From contig NZ_JAJEJR010000002.1 in the NCBI RefSeq assembly GCF_021390595.1, positions 124,001 to 188,000 on the forward strand: a stretch of 64,000 nt of DNA, in the 5' to 3' direction. Origin of the DNA: Paraburkholderia sp. HP33-1 (lineage in GTDB: Bacteria > Pseudomonadota > Gammaproteobacteria > Burkholderiales > Burkholderiaceae). Below, one piece after another: positions 19,186 through 27,779 of the stretch. The translations under genes and the position numbers were made by a program. The notes below the pieces were generated by a model. That model was not told where the DNA came from. It saw only the letters and a program-made list of their open reading frames with translations, and did no database searches. Every line of letters starts with the position of its first letter. Within the stretch, counting starts at the first letter, position 1.

Positions 19186-20679
19186 TCACGCATTTGATCG
19201 TGCTTGCGGTTTTGCAGTGGCGGCTGAGGGCGGAGTCGAATCCGCCACGTCACGATGCACACCCGCGGCACCAACCGCCTGCCCCGGCCTCAACAACACG
19301 CCACCCAGCACGCCGGCCACCGCCGCAAAAACCGCTCCAGACAGAAACGCGACGTGATATCCGCTGTTCAGCGCAGCCGCGGCACTCGATGACGCCTGCA
19401 TCGCCTCGCTGCGCGCCGCGGCAAGACTCGCGAGCACCGCGAGCCCGAGCGCCCCGCCCATCATGAACGACGTGTTGACGATGCCCGACGCGAGGCCCGA
19501 ATCGGCGGGATCGACGTCGCTCATCGCGGCGAGCAGCAGCGGATTGAACGCGATGCCCGCGCCGAAGCCGAGCAGGATCATGCCGGGCAACACGTCGGGC
19601 ACGAAGCTGCCGTCGACGGGCGCGCGCGCGAACAGCGCAAGCCCGCATGCCGCGACCAGCAGGCCCGCCGCGAGCGGTCGACGCAGCCCGAAGCGCATCA
19701 CCACGCGCGCCGATAGGCCCAGCGAAAAGAGTCCCATGATCAGGTTCGCGGGCAGAAACGCGAGCCCGACCTGCAACGGCCGATAGCCGAGCACGCGCTG
19801 CAGATACAGCGCCGAAATAAAGAACCACGCGAACATTGCCGCGGCCCACAACACGCCGACCACGTTCGCGGTCGCGACATTGCGCAAACGCAGCAGACCG
19901 AGCGGCATCAACGGATGCTCGACTCTCGATTCGATCGCGAGGAACGCGGCAAGGAGCACAAGCGCGGCAGACAGCAGACCGAGCGTTTGCGCCGAAGTCC
20001 AGCCCGCTTCGTTGCCGTTGACGACCGCATAGACCGCGAGCATCAGCGACGCAGTCACGCTGAGTGCGCCGGCCACGTCGAGCCGTTCGCCGTGCGCGTG
20101 TCCGCGCGCGGCGGGCAGCAGCGCGAGGCACAGCGCGTACACCGCAATGCCGATCGGCAGATTGACCAGAAAGATCCAATGCCAGCTCAGCAGGTTCGTC
20201 AGCAGTCCGCCGAGCAGCACGCCGATGCTGCCGCCGCCCGCGCAGACGAAGCCGTATACGCCCATCGCTTTCGCCCGTTCGCCCGATTCAGTGAACAGAT
20301 TCATGATCAGCGACAACGACACCGCCGAGACGATCGCACCGCCCAGACCTTGGACGGCGCGCGCGGCGACCAGCAGCACTTGCGAATCCGCGAGGCCGCA
20401 GGCGAGGGAAGCGAGCGTGAACAGCGTGATGCCGAAGAGAAACAGCTTGCGGTGTCCGTACAGATCGCCAAGCCGTCCACCGAGCAGCAGGAAGCCGCCG
20501 AACGTCAGCATGTATGCATTGACGACCCAGACGAGCGAGGTTTGGCTGAAGCCGAGATCGGCTGCGATGGACGGCAGCGCGACGTTCACGATGGTCGTGT
20601 CGAGCACGATCATCAGCACGCCGAGGCAGAGCACGATGAGCGCGAGCCAGCGCTGTTTGTCATGGAGGGGATGAGCCAT
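19186..20679 (-). CDS. MFS drug exporter, DHA2 (EmrB/QacA) family
   Basis: The product is 497 residues, with the fourteen-helix pattern of the DHA2 family. Motif C of TM1, VLDTTIVNVALPSIA (LD.TIVNVALP), is diagnostic, and GGRLGDLYGHRKLFLFG is the loop 2-3 MFS signature. DHA2 members expel hydrophobic or cationic drugs using the proton gradient, often with an HlyD-like adaptor; none is encoded here, so it probably acts alone. The AraC/GyrI regulator lies 33 bases away in the same orientation. Confidence 0.9.
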   Translation of the reverse strand: MAHPLHDKQRWLALIVLCLGVLMIVLDTTIVNVALPSIAADLGFSQTSLVWVVNAYMLTFGGFLLLGGRLGDLYGHRKLFLFGITLFTLASLACGLADSQVLLVAARAVQGLGGAIVSAVSLSLIMNLFTESGERAKAMGVYGFVCAGGGSIGVLLGGLLTNLLSWHWIFLVNLPIGIAVYALCLALLPAARGHAHGERLDVAGALSVTASLMLAVYAVVNGNEAGWTSAQTLGLLSAALVLLAAFLAIESRVEHPLMPLGLLRLRNVATANVVGVLWAAAMFAWFFISALYLQRVLGYRPLQVGLAFLPANLIMGLFSLGLSARVVMRFGLRRPLAAGLLVAACGLALFARAPVDGSFVPDVLPGMILLGFGAGIAFNPLLLAAMSDVDPADSGLASGIVNTSFMMGGALGLAVLASLAAARSEAMQASSSAAAALNSGYHVAFLSGAVFAAVAGVLGGVLLRPGQAVGAAGVHRDVADSTPPSAATAKPQARSNA

Positions 20680-20781
20680 GCGGAGGCCCCTTTTGCGCGG
20701 ATTGTGACGATTACCGCCGATGGGCTTTCGAGTCTAGCACCCCCGCATATCGCGCCCAACTACGAAATCCTGGGCGCACTG

Positions 20782-22005
20782 TTAGACCTTCGACTTATCC
20801 CCCATCAACTCATTCGACGGCAACGTCTCATCAAGCAACTTCCTCGCACTTTCAATCCCCGCCACCGGCAAGCCCTCGGGATTGAGCAGCCCCACCTGCA
20901 CGAGCACTGAAGCCTGATCCCAATAGATGTGCTCGTTATAAAGCTTGTCGCCGCGGAAGCACACCACGGCGAGCATCGGCACCTCGAAGTACTTGCCGGT
21001 CGGCGCGACGCCGGGCAGCAGCCAGTCGATCTCGCAGCTATGCGTACAGCTGAAGATGAACTCATCGACGACGCGATCCGAGCCGATCGTGCGCGAAATC
21101 GGAATCAGCTTCGTGTCGGGCGGATTCGAGTTGACGAAGTGATGCGTGTAAAAGCGCTTCAGATTGTCGTGCCCGACGCCGCCCGTCATTGTCGGTACGT
21201 GATTGACGTAGGGCTCGGCGACCATCGTCGGCATCACCGCGTCGACGTCGCGTGTCGCAAACTCGTGATAGCAATGCGCTTCCCACAGCGCGTTCAGATC
21301 GTAGACCGGACCGAGCACCTTGCGCAGCAGCGCGAGCGTGCGCGAGTACGCCATCATTGCGGCGGGCTTGTCATATTGCTTGCGCTGCGGCGCGGCGAAC
21401 GCGTGATCGCAGCCGGGGTACACGTATTGCTCGATTTGCGCTCGCGTGCGCAATGTGGCGCTAATGCGCTCGCGCGTTTCAGGCGGGCAGAGCGCGTCGT
21501 TTTCGGGGAAGTGGAACACCATCGGGCAATGGATGGCCGGCACTTCGTCGAGATGGGCTTCGAGACCCACGCCGTAGTAGCTGACCGCGCAATCGACGTC
21601 GGTGCGCGCCGCGCTCAGAAACGCGAGCTTGCCGCCCAGGCAGTAGCCGATCACGCCTACTTTGCCCGCCTGCTCGGGCAGCTCGCGCAACGTGGCGGCG
21701 GTGGCGGCGATATCCTTGACCGCGAGATCAGCATCGAACTGGCCCAGATAACCGAGAGCCTGTTGGATGTCGGCGTCGCCGTAGCCCAGCGAGATGCCGG
21801 GCTTGATGCGCCAGAACAGATCGGGCACGAGTACGACGTAACCTTCTTCGGCATAGCGATCGGCGGTCGCCTTCATCGTCTCGTTGACGCCGAAGATTTC
21901 CTGCAGCAACACGAGCCCCGGGCCCGAGCCCTGCGCGGGGCGCGCGACATAAGCGTTGAAACGGCCGCCATCGTGGGCGACGACTTCGATAAAAGAGCCG
22001 GCCAT
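20782..22005 (-). CDS. Dienelactone hydrolase fused to a SnoaL-like domain
   Basis: The product is 407 residues. Residues 1-235 are a dienelactone hydrolase with the Cys-Asp-His triad visible at C122 (GYCLGG), D170 (PENDAL) and H201 (GCDHAF). From about residue 238 the chain continues into a second domain (LWEAHCYHEFATRDVDAVMPTM) with the cone-shaped SnoaL/NTF2 pattern. Dienelactone hydrolases open lactone rings in aromatic degradation. The function of the fused domain is unknown. The ATG at 22005 with GGAG upstream is preferred over 22026. Immediately upstream lies a wrecked aryl-CoA ligase, so this may be the survivor of a catabolic cluster. Confidence 0.85.
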   Translation of the reverse strand: MAGSFIEVVAHDGGRFNAYVARPAQGSGPGLVLLQEIFGVNETMKATADRYAEEGYVVLVPDLFWRIKPGISLGYGDADIQQALGYLGQFDADLAVKDIAATAATLRELPEQAGKVGVIGYCLGGKLAFLSAARTDVDCAVSYYGVGLEAHLDEVPAIHCPMVFHFPENDALCPPETRERISATLRTRAQIEQYVYPGCDHAFAAPQRKQYDKPAAMMAYSRTLALLRKVLGPVYDLNALWEAHCYHEFATRDVDAVMPTMVAEPYVNHVPTMTGGVGHDNLKRFYTHHFVNSNPPDTKLIPISRTIGSDRVVDEFIFSCTHSCEIDWLLPGVAPTGKYFEVPMLAVVCFRGDKLYNEHIYWDQASVLVQVGLLNPEGLPVAGIESARKLLDETLPSNELMGDKSKV

Positions 22006-22038
22006 GCAGTCTGTCTCCAGTCTCATGAAAGATCGGGG

Positions 22039-22362
22039 TTACGTCATCGTGCGTAACTCGAAACGCTTGAGCTTGCCGGTTTCGGTGCGCGGTAGCGCGC
22101 CGACGAAGGTGATGACGCGGGGATATTTATACGGCGCCACGTTATTTTTCACGAAATCCTGCAGTTGCGCGACCAGTTTACAGCCCACCGAGCCTGAACG
22201 TGAACGCGATCAGGCAGACGTTGTCTGCGGCGGTATCGCAGGCGGTGAAGTGCTCGGGTTTGTTGACGGCGAGCGCTTCGAGCGAATCGGCTGACTCGTC
22301 GTGAAAGCGGCGCGTCTGCTTCAGCGCCGCGAGCGCGGTGACGGTCGACAAAAGCGCTCTTA
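22039..22362 (-). pseudogene. Relic of an AMP-dependent aryl-CoA ligase (2-aminobenzoate-CoA ligase-like)
   Basis: Two disconnected pieces of an adenylate-forming ligase are left on the minus strand. The first (about 22349 to 22178) reads SADSLEALAVNKPEHF then DTAADNVCLIAFT, ending exactly where the SGTTGKPKG phosphate loop should begin. The second (about 22190 to 22039, another frame) reads QDFVKNNVAPYKYPR then ALPRTETGKLKRFELR, the conserved C-terminal end of such enzymes. The middle of the protein (some 300 residues by family length) and the N-terminus are missing and the frames disagree. The pieces resemble benzoate/2-aminobenzoate-CoA ligases. It cannot make an active enzyme. Confidence 0.82.
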
Positions 22363-22551
22363 CAAGGCCCCCGGGGAATCCGACGCCTTTCCTTCATCTG
22401 CTGAGTCAGCATCGTACAACCACACCTGTCCGTCGCATCGGGCGCAGATGGCCAGCGCTCGCGCATGCGACGCATCCGGTCGCAATACGGTGCCACGGTA
22501 TGCGCACGCGGCGCACACGTATGTGTAACGCACCTCATTGAGTATCTGCAT
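22360..22551 (-). CDS. Small zinc-ribbon protein, 63 residues
   Basis: From the ATG at 22551 (GGGAG seven bases upstream) the product reads MQILNEVRYTYVCAACAYRG, with CAAC and, 20 residues later, CARC: two CXXC knuckles that would bind one zinc ion. The rest is short and acidic. Longer starts at 22581 and 22590 have poorer ribosome sites. Its stop abuts the CoA-ligase relic. I do not recognise a named family; small zinc ribbons like this can be nucleic-acid or protein adaptors, but no function is claimed. Confidence 0.6.
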   Translation of the reverse strand: MQILNEVRYTYVCAACAYRGTVLRPDASHARALAICARCDGQVWLYDADSADEGKASDSPGAL

Positions 22552-22811
22552 CAACGGTCTCCCGGCCGGAATGGTTTGCATTGCGACCATGACGTTGCTG
22601 TGATTCTAGGAAAGTAAAACCTTCTTAATGCTTTCAGCTGGGGTGGCTTCTGATGGGGGTTTTCCACGATGAAATGGGCTGACTCCTCTCATGGAAATCC
22701 CTTGTACGCAAAGCTTCGTCTTGAAAGCGTCAGGAAAGATTCACGCTTCCACAATCGGTCCGTCGATGCACAGAGGCAGCACTTCGCTGCCAACAACAAT
22801 GGAGACTATCG

Positions 22812-23828
22812 ATGCGACAGAAATTGAAGGCGTTTCGTCAGATTACCGGCGCTTGCTGCCTGCTGTTCGGCCTTGCCGCTCAGCAGCATGCAATGGCCGC
22901 CGGCAGCGAGAAGATCACCATCATGGTCGGCGGCATCACCAAGCTGATCTATCTGCCTGCGCGCCTGACCGAGCAGCTCGGCTACTTCAAGGACGAAGGA
23001 CTCGATGTCGAATTGCTGTCGCAACCTGCCGGCGTCGATGCTGAAAACGAACTGCTGGCGGGTGCCGTCCAGGCTGTCGTAGGTTTCTACGATCACACGA
23101 TCGATCTGCAAACCAAGGGCAAGGATGTCAAGGCGATCGTCGTGTTCGGCCAGGTGCCGGGCGAGGTCGAAATGGTCTCTACCAAGGCGGCCGACACGAT
23201 CAAATCCATGGCCGACGTCAAGGGCAAGACTCTGGGCGTGACCGGCCTCGGTTCGTCAACCAGCTTTCTGACGCAGTACCTTGCCGGCCAGCACGGCATC
23301 CAGTCGACCGAATACACAATGCTGCCAGTCGGCGCTGACGCCAGCTTCATTGCTGCAATCAAACAAGGCCGTATCGACGCCGGTATGACAACGGAGCCTA
23401 CCGTGTCGGCGCTGCAGAAAGCCGGCGACGCGAAAGTGCTCGTCGACATGCGTTCGGTGGAAGGCACGAGAGCCGCACTGGGCGGCACCTATCCCGCATC
23501 GAGTCTATACGTGCAGGCAGCGTGGGCTGATTCGCACAAGACGGAAGCCACGAAGCTCGCCCATGCGTTCGTGCGCACGATGCAATTTATCCACACGCAC
23601 AGCGCTGAGGAAATCGCGGCGAAGATGCCCGACGACTATCAGAAAGACAAGCCGCTCTACGTGAGCGCGCTGAAGGCCTCTTTGCCGATGTACACGGCAG
23701 ACGGAAAGATGCCGGCCGACGGTCCGGCAACCGTACTCAAGGTTCTGTCGGCGTTCAACCCATCGGTCAAGGGCAAGAATGTCGAGTTGACAAAAACCTA
23801 CACGAACGAGTTTGTCAGTTCGAAATAG
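22812..23828 (+). CDS. ABC transporter substrate-binding protein, NitT/TauT (SsuA/ThiY) type
   Basis: The product is 338 residues. A Sec signal peptide ends near residue 30 (AAQQHAMAAG). The mature protein has the SsuA/ThiY periplasmic-binding fold: GGITKLIYLPARLTEQLGYFKDEGLDVELL, then the G(L)GSSTSFLTQYLA loop and GADASFIAAIKQGRIDAGMTTEP. Family members bind sulfonates, nitrate, pyrimidine or thiamine precursors, or aromatic acids. GGAG lies eight bases before the ATG. No ATPase or permease gene is adjacent, so it must use a transporter encoded elsewhere. The next gene on the strand is a porin. Confidence 0.88.
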   Translation: MRQKLKAFRQITGACCLLFGLAAQQHAMAAGSEKITIMVGGITKLIYLPARLTEQLGYFKDEGLDVELLSQPAGVDAENELLAGAVQAVVGFYDHTIDLQTKGKDVKAIVVFGQVPGEVEMVSTKAADTIKSMADVKGKTLGVTGLGSSTSFLTQYLAGQHGIQSTEYTMLPVGADASFIAAIKQGRIDAGMTTEPTVSALQKAGDAKVLVDMRSVEGTRAALGGTYPASSLYVQAAWADSHKTEATKLAHAFVRTMQFIHTHSAEEIAAKMPDDYQKDKPLYVSALKASLPMYTADGKMPADGPATVLKVLSAFNPSVKGKNVELTKTYTNEFVSSK

Positions 23829-24185
23829 GCGACTGGCGCGTCAGGCCCCAAGCCGCAACGGAATCGCGCAAGCGATGCAAAGTCTCGGTGGTGAATTTGC
23901 ACGCGGTGCCACGAACAGCATGCGTGATCCGGGCGCCGGATCACGACTCCAAAGTGTCCCGGTCAAATCCTTCGATCCACGAAATCCGCCCGTCAGGTTG
24001 GCTCGTCATCGCGTATCAGTGGATTCACTGAGTTGTACAAAAGATACGGGAAAGGATCGTGAAGGATTGGGGTGCCTAGGATTGAGCTACTGGGGATGAC
24101 GAACGGGTCGTCACAGGAGCGGCCAGCAGCAAAGGCCCTGATCAGAATAGTTAGGATTTCAACGCAGCAACTTGAGGAGACGGAC
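23829..24185. other. Intergenic region with a perfect hairpin at 23924-23944
   Basis: The 357 bases between the binding-protein gene and the porin contain a perfect 9-bp inverted repeat, GTGATCCGG/CCGGATCAC with a three-base loop, at 23924-23944. It has no T-tract, so it may be a weak terminator or a protein-binding site. The porin ribosome site GAGGAG lies at the right end. No gene was seen here. Confidence 0.5.
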
Positions 24186-25313
24186 TTGAAAACAAGATAC
24201 CTTGCGCTAGCGGTCGCAGCCACTGCATTCGGGGCAAGCGGCGCGTATGCCCAATCGAGCGTTCAGCTCTACGGCCTGATGGACCTGAGCGTGCCGACTT
24301 ACCAGTCGCACGCGGACGCGAACGGCAATCATGTCATCGGCATGGGTATCGGCGGTGAACCGTGGTTCAGCGGTAGCCGCTGGGGCATGAAGGGCGCTGA
24401 GGATATCGGCGGCGGCACGAAGATCATCTTCCGGTTGGAAAGCGAATACGTTGTGGCCAACGGTCAAATGGAAGACCCGGGTCAGCTCTTCGACCGCGAC
24501 GCGTGGGTCGGCGTTGAGAACGACACGTTCGGCAAGATCACGGCAGGCTTCCAGAACACCATCGCACGCGATGCAGCGGCGATCTACGGCGACCCGTATG
24601 GCAGCGCGCGCCTGACGACGGAAGAGGGCGGCTGGACGAACGCGAACAACTTCAAGCAGATGATTTTCTACGCGGCCAGCGCGACTGGCACGCGTTATGA
24701 AAACGGCGTCGCGTGGAAGAAGCTCTTTGACAACGGCATCTTCGCAAGCGCGGGTTACGCGTTCGGCAACCAGACGAGCTTCGGCACCAACGCTAATTAT
24801 CAGGCTGCACTGGGCTATAACGGCGGCCCGTTCAATGTGTCGGGCTTTTATAGCCACGTGAACCGCGAGGGCAACACGAACCAGTCGTTCTCGGTCGGTG
24901 GCAACTATACGTTCGGTATTCTGCGCGCCAACGCCGGTTACTTCCGTTACCTCGGCAATCAGGGCGCGCTGGGTCAGCGTCAGGATAACGCGTGGACCGT
25001 GTCGCTCAAGCTGTCGCCGAAGGGTCCGCTCGATTACCAACTCGGCTATCAGCAGATGCGCGTGAAGAATGCCGCGTACAACGCCGACGGCGATATTCCG
25101 AACGCGAACATCGGCGCCTTCGACCCGACCTCGGGCTTGCACAACGGTTGGAAGGAAACGCTGTACTGGTCCGCGTTTTATCACCTGTCCAAGCGCACCG
25201 AAGTCTATGTGGCCGGCGACTATATGAGGCTGCATGGCGGCTATACGGTTGCCACCACGTTCGGCGCGACGAACCAGCTCGAACTGACCACGGGTGTGCG
25301 TACCCGGTTCTGA
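24186..25313 (+). CDS. Gram-negative porin (OmpC-like, Burkholderia type)
   Basis: The product is 375 residues. I chose the TTG at 24186 because GAGGAG lies six bases upstream and it gives a clean signal peptide, [22 protein letters not shown], followed by [14 protein letters not shown], the standard porin start. The chain ends in ...VRTRF, the terminal Phe recognised by the outer-membrane assembly machinery. [21 protein letters not shown] is the first constriction-side hairpin. It forms a trimeric general diffusion channel. A strong terminator follows at 25364. Confidence 0.92.
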   Translation: MKTRYLALAVAATAFGASGAYAQSSVQLYGLMDLSVPTYQSHADANGNHVIGMGIGGEPWFSGSRWGMKGAEDIGGGTKIIFRLESEYVVANGQMEDPGQLFDRDAWVGVENDTFGKITAGFQNTIARDAAAIYGDPYGSARLTTEEGGWTNANNFKQMIFYAASATGTRYENGVAWKKLFDNGIFASAGYAFGNQTSFGTNANYQAALGYNGGPFNVSGFYSHVNREGNTNQSFSVGGNYTFGILRANAGYFRYLGNQGALGQRQDNAWTVSLKLSPKGPLDYQLGYQQMRVKNAAYNADGDIPNANIGAFDPTSGLHNGWKETLYWSAFYHLSKRTEVYVAGDYMRLHGGYTVATTFGATNQLELTTGVRTRF

Positions 25314-25363
25314 TCGGGAACACAGCCTCGCAGCACATCCGTTTCAATTGATGTTCTCCAGCT

Positions 25364-25400
25364 TGCGGCCGCGGACCTTTCCGCGGCCGCATTTTCGTTT
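25364..25400 (+). terminator. Strong rho-independent terminator after the porin
   Basis: A perfect 12-bp stem pairs TGCGGCCGCGGA (25364-25375) with TCCGCGGCCGCA (25380-25391) around a four-base loop, followed by TTTTCGTTT. It separates the porin transcript from the chemoreceptor gene, whose ATG lies 20 bases beyond. Confidence 0.93.
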
Positions 25401-25419
25401 CTGCAGGCGAGGGAGAGGC

Positions 25420-27045
25420 ATGTTCAGCAATACAACTATCCGGACCGCGCTCACGGTCACTATCGCCGGCTACACCGCCGCGTTGATACTCGTGATCGCA
25501 ATATCTGTCGCTGGTTTGAAGACCACCAACGCGGCGCTCGAGAAGATGTACAGCGAAGAGACCGTTGCGCTACGCCACATCGCCGCGAGCGGCGAAGCGC
25601 TTTTGACGGTGCGTGTCGATCTCGGTGCCTACGAAACGCTCGTTGCGCAGGGAAAGCCCACCGACGCGGTGCTTGCTCGCGTCCATGCCGGGTTGGCAGA
25701 CAGCGATCGTGAGCTGGCGGCTTATCTGACGCAGCCTGCGTCGAGCGACGCAGAGAAGGAACTGGCCGACGCGTTGCGCGCAAAGCGCGGGCAGTTGATG
25801 AAACAGGTGCTTGTGCCCGAAATCACGGCGCTCGACCAGAACGATTTCATGACGTTCCGGACGACGGAGCGTCAGGCGCCCGACGCGGTGTTCAGCGACT
25901 ATAAACGCGCCGAACTCGCGCTGGAGAACTTGCTGGTGCGGCACCAGGAAGCACGCTTCACATCGGCCCAGCAACATTTTCGTCTGTTGTGCTGGGTATT
26001 CGCTGCAATCGGACTTGTCGCGCTTATGCTTGGACTGGTCACGCGCTTTATGGTGACGACATCGATCGTGCGGCCGATCAACGCGGTAATTCAGCACTTC
26101 GAGCGGATTGCGGCGGGTGACCTCACCGGGCGGATCGCCGGCGTGGGCGTCAACGAAATGGGCCGCCTGATGGGCGCGCTTGCCCGCATGCAGGAGAGTC
26201 TCGTTGCCGCCGTCAGTCAGGTTCGGTCCGGCACGGCGGCAATCGCCCACGGCGTGCACGAGATCGCAAGCGGCAATGCCGACCTGTCGGCGCGCACCGA
26301 ACAGCAGGCCGCGACGCTCCAGGAGACCGCATCGAGCATGGAGGAATTGACCGCGACGGTGAGACAGAACGCCGACAACGCGCGGCAGGCCAGCACACTC
26401 GCCGAAAACGCCTCGCAAACCGCGGCGCGCGGCGGCGAAGTGGTCGATCAGGTCATCGATGTGATCGCGGACATGTCGTCGGGGTCGAACAGGATCGTCG
26501 ACATCATCGGCGCGATCGAAGGCATCGCTTTCCAGACCAACATACTCGCACTGAATGCCGCCGTGGAAGCCGCGCGTGCCGGCGAGGAGGGGCGTGGATT
26601 CGCCGTGGTGGCAGGCGAAGTACGTGCACTAGCGCAGCGCTCGGCGGCCGCGGCGAAAGAGATCAGGGAACTGATCGTGAGTTCGGTGGCGAAGGTCGAG
26701 AATGGATCCGAACTTGCCACTCGCGCCGGTGCGACCATGGCGGAGATCGTCAGCGCTGCGCGCAACGTGACCCATATCGTGAGCGAAATCAGCGTGGCTT
26801 CGGAAGAACAGTCGCGGGGCATCGAGCAGATCAACCGGGCGGTGACGCAGATGGACGAGGCGACCCAGCAGAATGCCGCGCTGGTCGAACAGGCCGCGGC
26901 TGCCGCGGCGTCGCTGGAGGAGCAGGCGGCTGCGCTTGACGGCGCGGTTGCGGTGTTCCGAATGACCGAACCGCTGAATTCTCCGAGCGAGCAGACCGGC
27001 AGGCGGACTGTGGCGGTTTCCGGACTTTCGACCGCTTGCGCATGA
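25420..27045 (+). CDS. Methyl-accepting chemotaxis protein
   Basis: The product is 541 residues. TM1 is at residues 10-32, a periplasmic four-helix-bundle-like sensor of about 150 residues follows, then TM2 near 188-208 ([19 protein letters not shown]) and a HAMP domain ([22 protein letters not shown]). The cytoplasmic signalling tip [32 protein letters not shown] near residues 367-400 binds CheA/CheW. The C-terminus lacks the NWETF pentapeptide, so the receptor probably relies on others for CheR/CheB access. The ATG at 25420 has GGGAGAGG upstream. The ligand is unknown. Confidence 0.95.
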   Translation: MFSNTTIRTALTVTIAGYTAALILVIAISVAGLKTTNAALEKMYSEETVALRHIAASGEALLTVRVDLGAYETLVAQGKPTDAVLARVHAGLADSDRELAAYLTQPASSDAEKELADALRAKRGQLMKQVLVPEITALDQNDFMTFRTTERQAPDAVFSDYKRAELALENLLVRHQEARFTSAQQHFRLLCWVFAAIGLVALMLGLVTRFMVTTSIVRPINAVIQHFERIAAGDLTGRIAGVGVNEMGRLMGALARMQESLVAAVSQVRSGTAAIAHGVHEIASGNADLSARTEQQAATLQETASSMEELTATVRQNADNARQASTLAENASQTAARGGEVVDQVIDVIADMSSGSNRIVDIIGAIEGIAFQTNILALNAAVEAARAGEEGRGFAVVAGEVRALAQRSAAAAKEIRELIVSSVAKVENGSELATRAGATMAEIVSAARNVTHIVSEISVASEEQSRGIEQINRAVTQMDEATQQNAALVEQAAAAAASLEEQAAALDGAVAVFRMTEPLNSPSEQTGRRTVAVSGLSTACA

Positions 27046-27154
27046 CGATGCCCGCGTCATCGATGCGACCTGCTACCGGCAAAGCCAGGGCAGCGCAACC
27101 TGTGAGGTGATTGAAGGTCCAAGCGGAAGAGAGTGCTGTGCCAGGAGGTGCGAA

Positions 27155-27322
27155 ATGGACACTCGATCGATGCTGCGCGCGGTTGCGGCCGTTTTGCTCG
27201 GAGGAATGGTTCTCTTTGGCATCGGCGGTTGCGACGCGTTGAGCGGGCCGCCCGCGCTGGAATGGCCGGGTCCACACGCACCGTATCCCTTCCCTGACGA
27301 TGTTCCGCATCGAACGTCGTGA
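27155..27322 (+). CDS. Small putative lipoprotein, 55 residues
   Basis: The ATG at 27155 is preceded by GGAGG. The product MDTRSMLRAVAAVLLGGMVLF continues into GIGGC, a plausible lipobox with the modified Cys at residue 26, leaving a proline-rich mature tail of about 30 residues (ALSGPPALEWPGPHAPYPFP). Short Pro-rich lipoproteins of this kind are common in Burkholderiales and lack assigned roles. It lies downstream of the chemoreceptor on the same strand with a 109-base gap. Confidence 0.6.
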   Translation: MDTRSMLRAVAAVLLGGMVLFGIGGCDALSGPPALEWPGPHAPYPFPDDVPHRTS

Positions 27323-27645
27323 TTCCAGCGACGCCCTCAGGAAGTGAACGCGTTCCTTCGACAGCGACTGGCGTGGTCAAGTTTGCGGAGATAGACGCGG
27401 CCACGTGACATCACATCGGTATCCTGATCAAAATTCTTTCGCTGAAGCTTCATTCCCCCTCCGGCAGTATCGCGTTGCGATGCGGTGCTTCAGCGCTTCG
27501 CAACGGGCTGAAATCTCGGCCTCATTCTCTGCGCGAATTCTGAACTCTCAGATCGGGCCGATTGCCTGGCCGATCACTCAACCCGGCGACATAAAAAAGT
27601 GCATTGAATCAACGATTTGCATTGTGATCGCTCGGGGTCGCATTT
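27323..27645. other. Upstream region of the 2-hydroxycarboxylate transporter operon
   Basis: No gene was seen between the small lipoprotein and the sigma-54 promoter. The GGCCGAT heptamer occurs twice, at 27556-27562 and 27568-27574, about 90 bases before the promoter, inside a larger GATCGG...CCGATC inverted repeat (27551-27575). This is the position expected for an upstream activator site of a DctD-like protein, but the assignment is a guess. Confidence 0.35.
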
Positions 27646-27661
27646 TGGCACGGTGTTTGCT
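27646..27661 (+). promoter_or_regulatory. Sigma-54 (-24/-12) promoter of the transporter-dctB-dctD operon
   Basis: TGGCACG, four bases, TTGCT: an exact match to the sigma-54 consensus TGGCACG-N4-TTGCW. Transcription would start near 27671, about 110 bases before the TTG start of the transporter. The operon itself encodes a sigma-54 activator (31152-32537), which fits autoregulated, ligand-dependent control. Confidence 0.88.
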
Positions 27662-27779
27662 CAATTCCACCCTTCTAACACCCAGCTCGTAACGGCCGCA
27701 GTCCCACGACGCGCCGGACACCGTATCGAAACGCGATGGCGCTACAAGAGCCCGCCGCGCCAAATCAAGGAGACATGCT

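Noticed and set aside
27405..27692. Plus-strand frame of 95 codons upstream of the 2HCT gene.
   Set aside because: It runs through the exact sigma-54 promoter and has no family likeness or ribosome site.
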